DNA of 64,000 nucleotides, taken from Desulfovibrio inopinatus DSM 10711. GTDB taxonomy: Bacteria > Desulfobacterota > Desulfovibrionia > Desulfovibrionales > Desulfovibrionaceae. Position numbers and translations under genes: made by a program. Under the pieces are notes generated by a model. It searched no databases and was not told where the DNA came from. It saw only the letters and a program-made list of their open reading frames with translations. The stretch lies in the NCBI RefSeq assembly GCF_000429305.1, contig NZ_AUBP01000011.1, positions 143,739-207,738 on the forward strand. The letters run 5' to 3'. Of this stretch, positions 1-10,442 are shown one piece after another. Numbering within the stretch: position 1 is the first letter of the stretch; every line of letters begins with the position of its first letter.

Positions 1-892
1 TCACTGTGTCCAGAATACGCAACGCATCCTGTTCATCGGTTTTGTTGATTTGCAATAACGCGGCGCGATGCCCATTAAAAATAATAGCATCCTCATCGTC
101 TTCAAAGCGTTCAACAACATGTCCGATATCTGCTAGTCTGACTTGTGCCCCACTCGCTGACGAAACGACGACAAGATTTTCATATTCAGGAACTGTTCGG
201 CGTAACTCGGTAAACCGCAACATGACATTTTCATCAGCGGTTTCCACGACACCGGCAGGCATATCCACACTCTGTCCGGCAACGGCCTGAGCGACATCCT
301 GAATGGACAATCCGTGTTGCTTGAGACTCAAAGCGGGAAGAGTAATGCGTATTTGATGATCGGAAAAACCCAGGATCTCAATTTCCGAGATATCTGGCAG
401 GCGTTTCATTCGATCTTTGAATTCTTCAGCATATGCTTTGAGGTCGACCTCGCTCATAGGACCTGTAATAGCAACGGACACGACCATATCGGTTTTCCCT
501 AATTCACGCACAACAGGCGGTTCTGCATCTTCGGGAAAATCATCAATGGCATCAACTTCGGTTTTGACTTCATTCAAGAAGGTCACAAAGTTGCGGCCAT
601 CACGCATTTCGATGGTTACAATACCGACACCTTCCCGTGCTTCGGAGCGTACCTCTTTTACACCGACGACCGCTTCGACAGCGTCTTCAATGCGTCGACA
701 AATGGCGTCTTCTACATCTTCAGCCGATGCTCCAGGCCAGAGCACCTGCACTTGAACTTCCGTTGCTGCATAGTCAGGAAAGGTTTCGCGGAGGAGTTGC
801 GGAGTACCAAGTACTCCCAAAAACAGGAAGAGGAGCATCAAGAGATTCGCTCCCGTTGGATGCCCGGCAAACCAACGAATGGTCGTCTTCAT
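1..892 (-). CDS. RND efflux permease, N-terminal part (runs off left edge)
   Basis: Reading leftward from an ATG at 892, the frame stays open to the window edge, giving about 297 residues. It begins MKTTIRWFAGHPTGANLLML, a cytoplasmic tail followed by a hydrophobic segment, as in AcrB/MexB-type inner-membrane proton antiporters. Then come the periplasmic porter-domain phrases 'YAATEVQVQVLWPGAS' and 'VEDAICRRIEDAV', typical of RND pumps. The start codon overlaps the stop of the adaptor gene (ATGA), so the two are translationally coupled. The substrate cannot be told from this part. The rest of the roughly 1000-residue protein lies outside the window. Confidence 0.9.
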   Translation of the reverse strand, partial: MKTTIRWFAGHPTGANLLMLLFLFLGVLGTPQLLRETFPDYAATEVQVQVLWPGASAEDVEDAICRRIEDAVEAVVGVKEVRSEAREGVGIVTIEMRDGRNFVTFLNEVKTEVDAIDDFPEDAEPPVVRELGKTDMVVSVAITGPMSEVDLKAYAEEFKDRMKRLPDISEIEILGFSDHQIRITLPALSLKQHGLSIQDVAQAVAGQSVDMPAGVVETADENVMLRFTELRRTVPEYENLVVVSSASGAQVRLADIGHVVERFEDDEDAIIFNGHRAALLQINKTDEQDALRILDTV

Positions 893-2268
893 GATGGTTC
901 CTCCTGTGCTTCGGCTCCCCGGCCTTCAGCTTGATCGAGCATTCGTTGCTGTGCGCTTTCATCGAAAACCGGGTCAACACGCATACCATCAATGGCATAG
1001 GGCAAATCAGAAATGATCACCTGATCACCGACTTCAATACCCGAACCAATCACGACAAGATCATCCATTGTAAAATCTATGGTAACTGTACGCCGCTCAA
1101 GACGATTCTCCGGCGTCACGACATTCACGACTCCCTGACGAACCGCTGAGCGCGGAATCACGAGCGAGCCCGGTCGCGGTGCACCACGCAATTCAACTTT
1201 GCAGAACATGTTACGAATAAGCGGAGGACGTATTCCCGGTTTGGCACCTTTATATGGATTCTCCACCGCCACATACACGCCGAGGGTCCTTGCGGAAGGA
1301 TTGATCTCGTCACTGATGCGTACAACCCGACCATTCCAGGCAACGTGCCGGTCTCCCATCTCAAAAGTCACCAGCGCGTGAGTATCCTGAAAGACGCGCA
1401 TCACCACTTTCTCAAAACCTTTGGAGAGCGGATTTGCTCCAACGGGTATTGTCCTTCGAAATATATTGATAGGAAACTCCGCCAACACTTCTGCGACCCC
1501 AATCGAATCTAAGAGTGCCAACACTTCTCCAGGATTGACGGCCTGACCGAGCTCGACATCAGACGACCGAACGCGAGCGTCAAACGGCGCTCGAATTTCC
1601 GTTTTTTCTAAATCAAGCTGCTTGTCCGTCACCAAAGAATAGGCTTTCGTGAGTTCTGCCTGAACTTGCTTTCGATTCGTCGGCAACAATGCAAGTTGAT
1701 TCCGTAGCTCTTGCACTGAGTTTTTCTGACTCAGCCAGGTCTTTTCTTCCAAATCCAATTCACTGGCTGAAATAACTTTTTTTGCAGCAAGCTTGCGGCG
1801 CCGTTCCAGCTCTACACGTGCAATATCCAGAGCACGTTCTTCAACAGCAAGTTTCGCTCTCGTATTTTTTTCCCGCTGCTCAATATCATCAAGTTCGACA
1901 AGCAACCTTTTGACCTCGGCTTGGCTTTGTTCGCCAGCCGTAATCCGTTTGGACGGATCAATCCGTACAATCAAATCACCCTTGGAGATAAGAGCACCTC
2001 GCTTGAGTTCAGGATGTATCCCGACAATGCGTCCTTCAAGCTCGGCCACGGCTTCCCATGTCATCTCCGGTTCGATGGAACCATACCCAATAGCTCGCGG
2101 GACGAGATCGACTGTATTCGCTCTCACCACACGGACCGGAATGGAGCGCTCTTCCAAAGAATGCTCTTCGGGCTGTTGTCGACGGGAAAACAAAACGATG
2201 AATACTGCAATGGCAACAATTACAGGGATAAAAAACAGAAATCGTCTCCACGATGCTGAAACATGCAT
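889..2268 (-). CDS. RND efflux periplasmic adaptor (membrane fusion protein)
   Basis: A 459-residue HlyD/AcrA-type adaptor. Residues 9-28 form one hydrophobic membrane anchor. A split lipoyl/barrel-sandwich half follows ('AVAELEGRIVGIHPELKRGALISKGDLIVRID'). Next comes a long charged coiled-coil hairpin (about 115-215), and then the returning half ('IRAPFDARVRSSDVELGQAVNPGEVLALL'). Such proteins bridge the inner-membrane pump and an outer-membrane channel. The gene starts inside the stop of the tetR gene (TAATG) and ends inside the start of the permease gene (ATGA), so all three form one tight operon. No outer-membrane channel gene is visible; it may lie further left. Confidence 0.92.
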   Translation of the reverse strand: MHVSASWRRFLFFIPVIVAIAVFIVLFSRRQQPEEHSLEERSIPVRVVRANTVDLVPRAIGYGSIEPEMTWEAVAELEGRIVGIHPELKRGALISKGDLIVRIDPSKRITAGEQSQAEVKRLLVELDDIEQREKNTRAKLAVEERALDIARVELERRRKLAAKKVISASELDLEEKTWLSQKNSVQELRNQLALLPTNRKQVQAELTKAYSLVTDKQLDLEKTEIRAPFDARVRSSDVELGQAVNPGEVLALLDSIGVAEVLAEFPINIFRRTIPVGANPLSKGFEKVVMRVFQDTHALVTFEMGDRHVAWNGRVVRISDEINPSARTLGVYVAVENPYKGAKPGIRPPLIRNMFCKVELRGAPRPGSLVIPRSAVRQGVVNVVTPENRLERRTVTIDFTMDDLVVIGSGIEVGDQVIISDLPYAIDGMRVDPVFDESAQQRMLDQAEGRGAEAQEEPS

Positions 2269-2876
2269 TATGGCCTCCGATATGTCTCTGAGACAATGGC
2301 GCGTTCAAACAATTCCCAATTCGCCTGAACCTGTTCCTGAAAATCAACGAGATCAGGCATACGAATGGATAATAGAGCCGGCGGAACATACAGGCCGACA
2401 AACAACAACGGGAGCTTGGTCACATCGATATCTCCACGAATCTCACCTGCAACGCGAGCCGCTTCAAAGAGCTTCGTCAGACCGTTGTGCAACATCTCGA
2501 AATTCTGACGCATCTTTTTTCTATTCTGTGGATGCTCCCCCCACACATCCTGAGAAATCATAACAACAGGCAACATGCGATGTTCATTAATAGCCGCAAC
2601 AATTCGCTCGAAGAGGGAGCGCACTCCAGCCAAAGGCGATTTGGCAGACAACGCTTCCATGATGGCAGGCCCAATCCGGTCTGACAAAAAATCCTGTACC
2701 GCCGAAAGAACTTCATCCTTCCCCGCAAAGTGTCGGTACAGCGCCGCGGGAGAAAGTCCCACCTTCTCGGCAACACGTTTGACGGTAATACCGGAAACGC
2801 CATGCTCAGCTGCTACTGCCAACGTGGCGCGAATAATTTCTTCCTGTCGAATATCGGTTGCTTTCTTTTCGATCAT
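2268..2876 (-). CDS. TetR-family repressor of the efflux operon
   Basis: About 202 residues. The N-terminal helix-turn-helix reads 'ITVKRVAEKVGLSPAALYRHFAGKDEVLSAV', the TetR signature. The C-terminal ligand domain is less conserved. I chose the ATG at 2876 because GGAG sits 8 bases before it; the upstream ATG at 2888 has no ribosome site and lies inside the operator palindrome. It is the first gene of the tetR-adaptor-permease operon, so it most likely represses its own promoter and the pump until an inducer binds. The inducer is unknown. Confidence 0.9.
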   Translation of the reverse strand: MIEKKATDIRQEEIIRATLAVAAEHGVSGITVKRVAEKVGLSPAALYRHFAGKDEVLSAVQDFLSDRIGPAIMEALSAKSPLAGVRSLFERIVAAINEHRMLPVVMISQDVWGEHPQNRKKMRQNFEMLHNGLTKLFEAARVAGEIRGDIDVTKLPLLFVGLYVPPALLSIRMPDLVDFQEQVQANWELFERAIVSETYRRP

Positions 2877-2886
2877 GTAAATCTCC

Positions 2887-2936
2887 ATTCACGTGAATAT
2901 AAATTCACATCTAAACAGCCACGCCTCACCTGTCAA
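2887..2936 (-). promoter_or_regulatory. Promoter and TetR operator of the efflux operon
   Basis: On the minus strand a -35 TTGACA (2936-2931) is followed, after exactly 17 bases, by TAGATG (2913-2908). Overlapping the expected start of transcription are two interlocked palindromes: GTGAATTTATATTCAC (2893-2908, perfect 6-bp arms) and ATTCACGTGAAT (2887-2898, perfect). The pair ends just before the ribosome-binding site of the tetR gene. Position and symmetry fit a self-regulating TetR operator. The protein-DNA match is inference. Confidence 0.75.
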
Positions 2937-2993
2937 TCCTCATGTGTTCTCTCGGTCGCAATCATCCGCAGCAGGTTACATTTTTCCAAAAAC

Positions 2994-3052
2994 ATAAAAA
3001 AAACGATGCCGTACCGAAGCACAGCATCGTTTTTTGTGGGGGAGTACCCCAC
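2994..3052 (-). terminator. Intrinsic terminator after uvrA-panD
   Basis: The arms AACGATGC (3002-3009) and GCATCGTT (3024-3031) form a hairpin. On the minus strand it is followed by a run of eight T, as expected after panD. A second small hairpin (GTGGGG at 3036-3041, CCCCAC at 3047-3052) precedes it. On the plus strand the stem is followed by six T, so it may work both ways. Confidence 0.85.
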
Positions 3053-3076
3053 TCACATTACAAGAGAATAAAAGCC

Positions 3077-3430
3077 TTATTGCCCAGCCATGGGAACGTT
3101 TCCCGGTCCACACAGGACAACTGAAGGTACGTGACGCTTGCGCTCGTCCTCATCTAACCAAGTAAATGTCGCAATAATAACACGCTGACCTGCCTCGCCT
3201 TTGAGGGCTGCTGCACCATTCAGGCAAACTTCACCAGGTTCGCCCTCAATAGCATACGTGGTCAAACGTTCTCCATTATCCACATTATACACATCGACCT
3301 GCTCAAAAGGCGCAATATCGGCTCGACGCAACAACTCTGGATCAATTGAAATCGATCCCATGTAATCGCGATGGGTGGCGGTCAATCTGGCGCTATGAAT
3401 TTTCGAGCGCAAAAAACAACGAGATGCCAT
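3077..3430 (-). CDS. panD: Aspartate 1-decarboxylase
   Basis: This 117-residue protein makes beta-alanine from L-aspartate for pantothenate and coenzyme A synthesis. The self-cleavage site is visible as Y23-M24-G25-S26; Ser26 becomes the pyruvoyl group. The family core 'KIHSARLT' precedes it, and 'NGAAALKGEAGQRVIIATF' lies in the C-terminal half. The usual E-G-S is M-G-S here, a mild variation. A strong AAGGAGA site precedes the ATG. It starts 12 bases after uvrA, so the two are probably co-transcribed and end at the terminator near 3000. Confidence 0.95.
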   Translation of the reverse strand: MASRCFLRSKIHSARLTATHRDYMGSISIDPELLRRADIAPFEQVDVYNVDNGERLTTYAIEGEPGEVCLNGAAALKGEAGQRVIIATFTWLDEDERKRHVPSVVLCGPGNVPMAGQ

Positions 3431-3442
3431 AGGATGCTCTCC

Positions 3443-6217
3443 TTATCGTTCAGACGAAAGAAATCGGCCCGTTACCGAAGCCGGATCGTTCATGATATCT
3501 TCAGGAGTACCGCGGGACACAATACGGCCGCCGGATTCGCCGCCGCCCGGTCCAAGGTCGATGACATAATCCGACGCAAGCACGACATCGGTATTATGCT
3601 CAATAACAACCACGCTGGCTCCTTTCTCCACAAGTTTATGCAAAACCTGAATGAGTTTCCCCACTTCGTGCATATGCAGACCAGTGGTTGGTTCATCCAA
3701 AATATACAACGTTCCGGGAAGACTCCGCTTACCGAGTTCTCGGGATATTTTGATGCGCTGCGCTTCCCCGCCAGATAACGTTGTGGCAGGTTGTCCCAAG
3801 CCGAGGTATTCCAGTCCGACTTCTTCCAGAACGCCGAGACGTCTCGCTAAAATCGGATAATTATCAAAAAATTCACGAGCTTGGCGCACAGTCAGCCCAA
3901 GGACATCGGCAATATTTTTCCCTTTATATGTAACGTCGAGAGTTTCGCGGTTATAGCGTTTACCTCCGCAGACTTCACACGTCACAAAGACATCGGGCAA
4001 AAAGTGCATTTCCACCCGAATTTGTCCATCACCTTGGCAGGCTTCGCATCGGCCACCTTTGACATTGAAGCTGAACCGTCCCGGTTTGTATCCACGCTTT
4101 CTGGCCTCAGCAGTAGAGGAAAAAATATTGCGAATTTCGTCGAATACTTTGGTGTATGTCGCCGGGTTGGATCGTGGCGTGCGTCCGATAGGCGTTTGAT
4201 CGATGGAAACGATTTTCTCCACCTTGTCATCGCCGGAAAACCCGTCAATTTCTCCCGGTTCTTCCACTTTGATACCACGCGCCAAAGCGAGATGCTTATA
4301 GAGTGTATCAACGACAAGCGAACTTTTTCCGGACCCTGAAACACCAGTCACACACACGAGGCAGCCGAGCGGAATTTCACAATCAAGATTTTGTAAGTTG
4401 TTGGTCCGCGCTCCAAGCACGGTCAATTTTCCATTGCCGGTACGACGCGTTTCCGGCCGGCTAATGACCATGTCACCACGCAAATACCGCGCAGTCAACG
4501 AATTGGAATGCTGAAGCAAATCCGTGACGTCTCCTTGATACACAATCTCGCCACCCAAACGCCCTGATCCAGGACCGAGCTCCACAACGTGGTCAGCGGC
4601 TTGAATCGTGGCTTCATCATGTTCGACAACCAAGACCGTGTTGCCTCGCCCTTGCAATTGCCGCAACGTCTGCAGCAACCGTTCATTGTCGCGGGGATGC
4701 AACCCGATGCTTGGTTCATCCAACACATAGGTGACCCCGACCAGCCCCGAACCAAGCTGACCGGCCAGACGAATGCGCTGGGCCTCACCACCGGAAAGCG
4801 TGGACATGTTCCGAGCCAAGCTGATGTAATCGAGCCCGACCCCAGCCAGGAAGCCAAGACGATGTGTCAATTCTTTCAATAAGGGTTCGGCAATACGCGC
4901 TTCCATCCCTGTAAAGGACAAATTTTCCAACCAATCGACCGTCCGGCCAATAGGCATGGCACAAAACTCGAAAAGATTTTTATCTCCAACATAGACGGCC
5001 AAAGCCTCAGGACGCAATCGCGCCCCTTTACAAGCCGGACATGGTCGACTCTGTCGGAATCTCGCCAATTCATCTCGCCAGATTGATCCCATAGCTTGAC
5101 CACGATCAAGAACGGACGTCACCCCTTCCCAATCACATGTGTCATCACCGAAAAAAAGCGCATTCCATGCCGCTTCAGAAAATTTTCCCAACGGTGTTTT
5201 CAGCGTAAAACCATGCTTTTTGCCAACCTTCTCCAGCGTCGAGACGTAGCGTTCCAGAACGCGCTCATTCTTCCATGGTAGTATGCCACCTTGCGAAATG
5301 GACAACCCTTTATTGGGAGCAAGTAAAATCGGTTCGAAATATTCTACCGAACCGATCCCGCTACATGCCGGACACGCGCCTTGTGGACTGTTAAATGAAA
5401 ACAATTGCGGACTTGGCGCAGGCATACTCACGCGGCAAGACGGACATACTGAGGCGGTACTGAAATATATATCTTTCGGGGGTTCTTCTTTTTGACTCAC
5501 ATCGGATACAAGTAGCCGTCCATCACCTTGCGAGAGAGCCAGTTCAACGGAGTCGGCTAACCGCTTGCGGATGTCAGGCTTCACGACAAGCCGGTCCACC
5601 ACGAGTTCAATCGTATGTTTCTTGTTCTTTTCCAATGTCGGCACGGCTTCAAGCGACGTAACCTGGCCAGCGATACGAACCCGGACAAATCCTTGTTTCT
5701 TGAGTTTTGCCAAACGATCTGCGTGAGTGCCTTTTTTGTTCTCCACCATCGGCGCCATAACAAGCAGTTTACTGCCTTCGGGCATAGCCAAGATATCGTC
5801 GACAATTTGATCCGACGTCTGGGCTTCGATGGGTTTCCCGCACTCGGGGCATCGTACGACGCCCAAACGGGCATAGAATACTCGTAAGAAGTCATAAACT
5901 TCGGTCACCGTTCCAACAGTGGAGCGGGGATTACGCGAAGTTGTCTGTTGTTCCAATGAAATTGCCGGGGACAATCCTTCAATCTTATCGACCTGCGGCT
6001 TATCCATTTGCGGCAAAAATTGACGGGCATACGCAGACAACGATTCGACATATCGACGCTGTCCTTCGGCATAAATGATGTCAAACGCAAGAGTCGACTT
6101 CCCCGATCCACTCGGTCCACAAACCACAACAAGTTGTTCACGTGGAATATCGAGATCGAGGTTTTTAAGGTTATGCTGACGCGCCCCTTCTATATGGATT
6201 GCATTTTCACGATTCAT
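3443..6217 (-). CDS. uvrA: Excinuclease ABC subunit A
   Basis: This is the damage-recognition ATPase of nucleotide excision repair, about 924 residues. Two ABC modules are visible: Walker A 'GPSGSGKST' near the N-terminus and 'GVSGSGKSS' past the middle. Each has an 'LSGGEAQRI' signature and a '[11 protein letters not shown]'-type Walker B. Zinc-finger cysteine pairs occur at 'CPECGKPIE' and '[29 protein letters not shown]'. The frame opens 40 codons earlier, but I place the start at the ATG at 6217 ([11 protein letters not shown]). It has a GGAGA site and agrees with the usual UvrA N-terminus. Confidence 0.97.
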   Translation of the reverse strand: MNRENAIHIEGARQHNLKNLDLDIPREQLVVVCGPSGSGKSTLAFDIIYAEGQRRYVESLSAYARQFLPQMDKPQVDKIEGLSPAISLEQQTTSRNPRSTVGTVTEVYDFLRVFYARLGVVRCPECGKPIEAQTSDQIVDDILAMPEGSKLLVMAPMVENKKGTHADRLAKLKKQGFVRVRIAGQVTSLEAVPTLEKNKKHTIELVVDRLVVKPDIRKRLADSVELALSQGDGRLLVSDVSQKEEPPKDIYFSTASVCPSCRVSMPAPSPQLFSFNSPQGACPACSGIGSVEYFEPILLAPNKGLSISQGGILPWKNERVLERYVSTLEKVGKKHGFTLKTPLGKFSEAAWNALFFGDDTCDWEGVTSVLDRGQAMGSIWRDELARFRQSRPCPACKGARLRPEALAVYVGDKNLFEFCAMPIGRTVDWLENLSFTGMEARIAEPLLKELTHRLGFLAGVGLDYISLARNMSTLSGGEAQRIRLAGQLGSGLVGVTYVLDEPSIGLHPRDNERLLQTLRQLQGRGNTVLVVEHDEATIQAADHVVELGPGSGRLGGEIVYQGDVTDLLQHSNSLTARYLRGDMVISRPETRRTGNGKLTVLGARTNNLQNLDCEIPLGCLVCVTGVSGSGKSSLVVDTLYKHLALARGIKVEEPGEIDGFSGDDKVEKIVSIDQTPIGRTPRSNPATYTKVFDEIRNIFSSTAEARKRGYKPGRFSFNVKGGRCEACQGDGQIRVEMHFLPDVFVTCEVCGGKRYNRETLDVTYKGKNIADVLGLTVRQAREFFDNYPILARRLGVLEEVGLEYLGLGQPATTLSGGEAQRIKISRELGKRSLPGTLYILDEPTTGLHMHEVGKLIQVLHKLVEKGASVVVIEHNTDVVLASDYVIDLGPGGGESGGRIVSRGTPEDIMNDPASVTGRFLSSER

Positions 6218-6320
6218 TAAGTCTCCGTTTTGTTGACGCACTCGGCCTTTATAATCATCTGGCGCCATTTGCAAAGGGGGAAAGAAGAAGAGGACAGGCA
6301 GGTTTTTTCGCAAAGAAATG

Positions 6321-8039
6321 TTACACTCGGGAGGCATCAGCGGGGATCATTTTGCCTTCAGCATCGCCAATCTCCACGGTAAATTCAGCACCTTGCTCAA
6401 GCCCATTACTCACTACTTTGAGGCGACCGTTGCTTTCATTGAGAAAATTCCCAAAAGCATGAAGCCCAAGTCCATGTCCGCCTGGTTTAAGCGAAAATCC
6501 GGAGGATCCGACTTTGAGCAAATCATCTGCATGAATCCCCATGCCGTTGTCAGCAATACGAATTACCACTCTATTTTCCTCAATCGGCGCCTTCACAGCC
6601 TTCACCTGAATATGGCCATTTTCTCGTTGTTCCGAAAGATCAATGGCTTCCATGGCATTCTTTAAAATATTATGCAGGCCATGGATAAATTGGTGTTTTT
6701 GATTGCGGATCATAAGACCGTCTTCGATTTCGATATCCACGACAATCCCCCGTTTCTCCAATGTCGATGCAAAATCATCGATCAAATTACGAAGGATATG
6801 CCCAACATCAATATCGCTGACGTACCGCGCCTGGCTCCGTTGCGTATCGGAAAACATGTCTTGCTGATGCCGAATAGTCGTAATCATCCGGTCTTTCAAC
6901 TGCTCCATATCTTTCATGCCGTCTTGAAGGCGCGGCAACGTTCGATCAAGCAAAACCGTTCGTAAGGCATCGAGATACTTTTCGGTCTCATCAGCTTTTC
7001 CCTCAAGAGCATCTCGGTGTGCTGTACGAATCGTTTCAACAGCTGTCCCATATTTTTCCAGTGATGCAATGAGCCCGTTAATTTTAAGAAATTTACCATC
7101 CATAGCGGACAGCGTATTGCCCACGTTATGCAAGTAGGAACTGGCCGATTCAAACAAACCGGCATTAAATGCGATTCCGGCTTCCTTTTCCTTTTCTTTT
7201 TCACGTATCCGTGACTCCAGAAGTGCTCGTGTGCGTGCACCAAGCTCCGCTGTCCGCTCTTCAACACGTGACTCCAGTTCAGCATTCGCTCGACGTAATT
7301 GCTCTTCAGCGCGTTGTCGTCGAAACACATTACGCGTCGAGAGAAACGCCAATCCCAAACCGGAAATTGTCGATATCGTCATGATCACGATTGCAAGTTG
7401 ATTTTGTCGGTGCGCCCCGGCAGCAACCATAATTTCATCAAGTGGTGTCGAAATTCCAATGATCCAGGTTCGACCATTAGCCCATACTGGAGTCCATGCC
7501 GCGATCTCCGGTCCCTTTTCTGGCAACCAAACATACCATCCGACGCCCTCTTCCCCTTTAGAAACTTTGGAGACCATGGTTTCGAAATGGAATGCGCCCT
7601 TTTTTTCTTGTTTTTTGAAAATTTCCGCCATGGACTTACCACGATAGGCTTGCGGAAAATCAGAACTGGCATCGAAAACAACATACTGCGGCGTATAAAT
7701 CCACGCATCACCATGTTCCAACAAATGTACCGGTTGAACATAGCGAGCAAGAACTGTTTGCTCCAGATCGCTAACGGACTCTCCGCGTGCCAAGCCTTCC
7801 GACATAGCCGTTTCTACGCTCCTGGCCATTGCGCGGACAATTTCAAGTTGGGTTTCTTGATATGCAGCCACAACGCCATTACGAAGGGCTTTGTCAAAAT
7901 GGATACTCACATACCAACCAAGCCCGATGAGTAAAACAACGGCAATCGGAAGCGTCAGCTCAAATCGATACAACGTTGCCAATAATGTCCCAGGCTCGGC
8001 ATTCAGATCGATACGAACTACATCTTTTTCAGTCTTCAT
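6321..8039 (-). CDS. Membrane sensor histidine kinase of the LHNVGN type
   Basis: About 572 residues. It has a transmembrane segment ('LPIAVVLLIGLGWYVSI'), then an extracytoplasmic cache-like sensing domain, a second transmembrane segment ('AIVIMTISTISGLGLAFLS') and a coiled coil. The kinase core begins with 'SYLHNVGNTLSAM', so the phosphorylated residue is probably His304. The ATPase N box is 'HNILKNAMEAID', and the G boxes are 'ADNGMGIH' and 'GGHGLGLHAF'. The LHNxGN box replaces the usual HExRTPL and is frequent in deltaproteobacteria. The ATG at 8039 is favoured by an excellent GGAGGAGAAGG site over a start 23 codons upstream. No cognate regulator is adjacent. Confidence 0.88.
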   Translation of the reverse strand: MKTEKDVVRIDLNAEPGTLLATLYRFELTLPIAVVLLIGLGWYVSIHFDKALRNGVVAAYQETQLEIVRAMARSVETAMSEGLARGESVSDLEQTVLARYVQPVHLLEHGDAWIYTPQYVVFDASSDFPQAYRGKSMAEIFKKQEKKGAFHFETMVSKVSKGEEGVGWYVWLPEKGPEIAAWTPVWANGRTWIIGISTPLDEIMVAAGAHRQNQLAIVIMTISTISGLGLAFLSTRNVFRRQRAEEQLRRANAELESRVEERTAELGARTRALLESRIREKEKEKEAGIAFNAGLFESASSYLHNVGNTLSAMDGKFLKINGLIASLEKYGTAVETIRTAHRDALEGKADETEKYLDALRTVLLDRTLPRLQDGMKDMEQLKDRMITTIRHQQDMFSDTQRSQARYVSDIDVGHILRNLIDDFASTLEKRGIVVDIEIEDGLMIRNQKHQFIHGLHNILKNAMEAIDLSEQRENGHIQVKAVKAPIEENRVVIRIADNGMGIHADDLLKVGSSGFSLKPGGHGLGLHAFGNFLNESNGRLKVVSNGLEQGAEFTVEIGDAEGKMIPADASRV

Positions 8040-8184
8040 ACCTTCTCCTCCAGCGAACCCTTCGGACAACAGCTTGTGTCCGGAAAGGACATTCCTCTCA
8101 CTTTCCATTCCTCATAATATCGGATAGTATCTTTGAATTGGTACAGTTCAAATCGGTTGACGTCCAGAACCGGCAGGACCATGG

Positions 8185-10245
8185 TTGACGCAACCGGATA
8201 TCAAGAAAACATGCGCCTCAACCGAATTAAACGATTCAAGGGATGATGTGCTTCGCGTGACAGCCTCAAACAGACTCGATTCTTTAGATGATACGGCACA
8301 ACTCAGCCCTGCATCATCTTATCCTCAGGACAATTACAAAGCCATATTCGACATTATCCAAACGGGTGCTGCGCTGATCCATAATCAGCAGATTGTGAAT
8401 ATCAACCGGCACGGCGCGGAAATATTCGGCTATCTCCCGGAAGAAATTCTCGGTCATACGACATCATTATTCTTTTTTTCTCCTTCGCATGCCGAGAATT
8501 TCCATAGGGAATGTGAACGTCGCCTTGCTGCACGTGGCACTGCACATTTTGAGCATGCATTCAAAACCAAAGATGGCAACGAGATATGGTGCCAAATCCG
8601 CGTAGCTCCTCTCGATGCCTCCAACGTTGCTCAAGGTGTGGTCTGGACTTTTGATAATATACAAAAAGAGCGCAAAATACAGCGCGAACTCCAAAAAGCG
8701 AAAAATGCAGCGGAAAGTGCAAACCGTCTCAAAAGTGAATTTCTGGCGAACATGAGCCATGAAATTCGTACTCCGCTTAACGGTATTATTGGGATGATCT
8801 CCCTGGCACAGGAAAGCGTTGTTTCGGCGGAAACCCGGCGCATGCTCGAAAGCGCACTTGATGCGTGCGACCAAATGCTTGATATTCTCAACGAGATACT
8901 CGACTTCTCCAAAATTGAAGCTGGCAAGTTCGAACTTGTTTCGGAATCATTTTCACTTCGCCGCCTTATCCATACCCTTATCCAAGTTTTCATTCTGCAG
9001 GCAAAAAAGAAAAACATTCCCCTGCATGTGACGATCGACGCCAATGTACCGGATATGCTCATTGGGGATGGTCTCAGGCTTCGTCAAATCCTCTCCAATC
9101 TTTTAGGCAATGCCATCAAATTCACGGAGCAGGGCGAAATAGAACTCACTATTGAGCCGCGAGAAATGAATGCAGGGTGCCACGATCGCGCCTGTTTGTT
9201 ACTGACAGTGCGTGATTCAGGTATTGGCATTCCCGACGAAAAAATTGATACGATTTTCGATAGTTTCACCCAGGCCAACACGATGACGAATCGTCGATAT
9301 GGAGGAACCGGTCTGGGATTGGCTATCACCAGACGACTTGTCGAAATGATGGGAGGTCGCTTGTGGGTGACGAGTACAGTGGGAAAAGGTTCCTCGTTCT
9401 CGTTGACGTTACCATTTGGCATTTCGCGCGATACCTCGTTGGAACTACCCAATGATACCCTGGAAACGCAGTCTCCGACCAAAGCAGGATTGCGTATCCT
9501 GTTGGCAGAAGACAATGAGATAAACCAACGTTTCACAAGCGTTTTTCTCCGAAGTCGAGGACACTCGGTTCATATCGTCAGCAATGGCCAGGAAGCGATT
9601 GATGCTGCCGTTGACCAGGATTGGGATATTATTTTGATGGATATTTCTATGCCCGTGGTCGACGGTATAGAAGCCACCAAAGTCATTCGCGAAACGGCCC
9701 CTAAAAACGGAGAGCCCCCTGTCCCCATCATCGCGCTTACAGCACATGCCTTTCCCAGCGATAAAGAAAAATTTCTTGCTGCCGGCATGAATGGATACGT
9801 GGCGAAACCATTCAATCTCAGCGAATTTGAAGGCGTACTTCTCCGTTTGGCTGAAAAACGTAGTGGTGACGCACAACGATCAAAATCCGTTGTTGAATTG
9901 TTTGATGAGAACTGGATTGTCCGTACTTTTGAAGACAAAGCCGATTTTTTAACCGAGCTTGTCACCATCTTCAAAGAGGATGCTCCACCGAAGCTCATTA
10001 CCATTCGGCAAGCTGCCTCCAATCAAGATTTTAAAGCCGCTGCCGATGCAGCGCACTCCCTGAAAGGGATTTCCACCACGGTTGGCGCTCAGGCTGTTCG
10101 TGAAGCAGCCCACGCTGCTGAACATGCCGCGAAAGACGAGCGCCTGGAAACCCTGGAAAAATGTATCGCCCGCCTTGAATATCTTTTGCCCAACACGTTG
10201 GCGAGTATTGACCGTGTCTGTCTCGTTTTAACCTCGCAAGATTAA
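8185..10245 (+). CDS. Hybrid histidine kinase (PAS-HisKA-HATPase-REC-HPt)
   Basis: A 686-residue cytoplasmic hybrid kinase with no membrane segment. In order it has a PAS domain (about 50-160), HisKA with 'NMSHEIRTPLNG' (His192), HATPase_c with 'RQILSNLLGNAIKF' and 'GTGLGLAITRRL', a receiver domain with phospho-acceptor Asp486 in 'IILMDISMPVVDG', and a C-terminal HPt domain with His624 in 'AAHSLKGISTTVG'. The whole His-Asp-His relay is therefore in one chain and needs an external response regulator to give output. The start is TTG with a weak AGGA upstream. It is divergent from the preceding kinase. Confidence 0.92.
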   Translation: MTQPDIKKTCASTELNDSRDDVLRVTASNRLDSLDDTAQLSPASSYPQDNYKAIFDIIQTGAALIHNQQIVNINRHGAEIFGYLPEEILGHTTSLFFFSPSHAENFHRECERRLAARGTAHFEHAFKTKDGNEIWCQIRVAPLDASNVAQGVVWTFDNIQKERKIQRELQKAKNAAESANRLKSEFLANMSHEIRTPLNGIIGMISLAQESVVSAETRRMLESALDACDQMLDILNEILDFSKIEAGKFELVSESFSLRRLIHTLIQVFILQAKKKNIPLHVTIDANVPDMLIGDGLRLRQILSNLLGNAIKFTEQGEIELTIEPREMNAGCHDRACLLLTVRDSGIGIPDEKIDTIFDSFTQANTMTNRRYGGTGLGLAITRRLVEMMGGRLWVTSTVGKGSSFSLTLPFGISRDTSLELPNDTLETQSPTKAGLRILLAEDNEINQRFTSVFLRSRGHSVHIVSNGQEAIDAAVDQDWDIILMDISMPVVDGIEATKVIRETAPKNGEPPVPIIALTAHAFPSDKEKFLAAGMNGYVAKPFNLSEFEGVLLRLAEKRSGDAQRSKSVVELFDENWIVRTFEDKADFLTELVTIFKEDAPPKLITIRQAASNQDFKAAADAAHSLKGISTTVGAQAVREAAHAAEHAAKDERLETLEKCIARLEYLLPNTLASIDRVCLVLTSQD

Positions 10246-10273
10246 AAAAGGGTGAGTCTATTTCGACTCACCC
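10244..10273 (-). terminator. Intrinsic terminator of the fecR gene
   Basis: Perfect 9-bp arms GGGTGAGTC (10250-10258) and GACTCACCC (10265-10273) enclose a 6-base loop. On the minus strand the stem is followed by six T, so it terminates the leftward FecR transcript. On the plus strand there is no T run, but the stem sits directly after the hybrid kinase stop. Confidence 0.85.
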
Positions 10274-10442
10274 TGACATCATAGCTCTCTTACTGCACGT
10301 TACAACGCATAGACTGTAATCTGATCCTCTTTTGTCTTCATCTTCGTACGTTTGACCATTGTACTCATAGACCAGAAGCAACCGATCATAATAAAAAAAC
10401 GCCAATGACAATTTCTTGGAATCCCCCTCAGCGGAAACGTAA

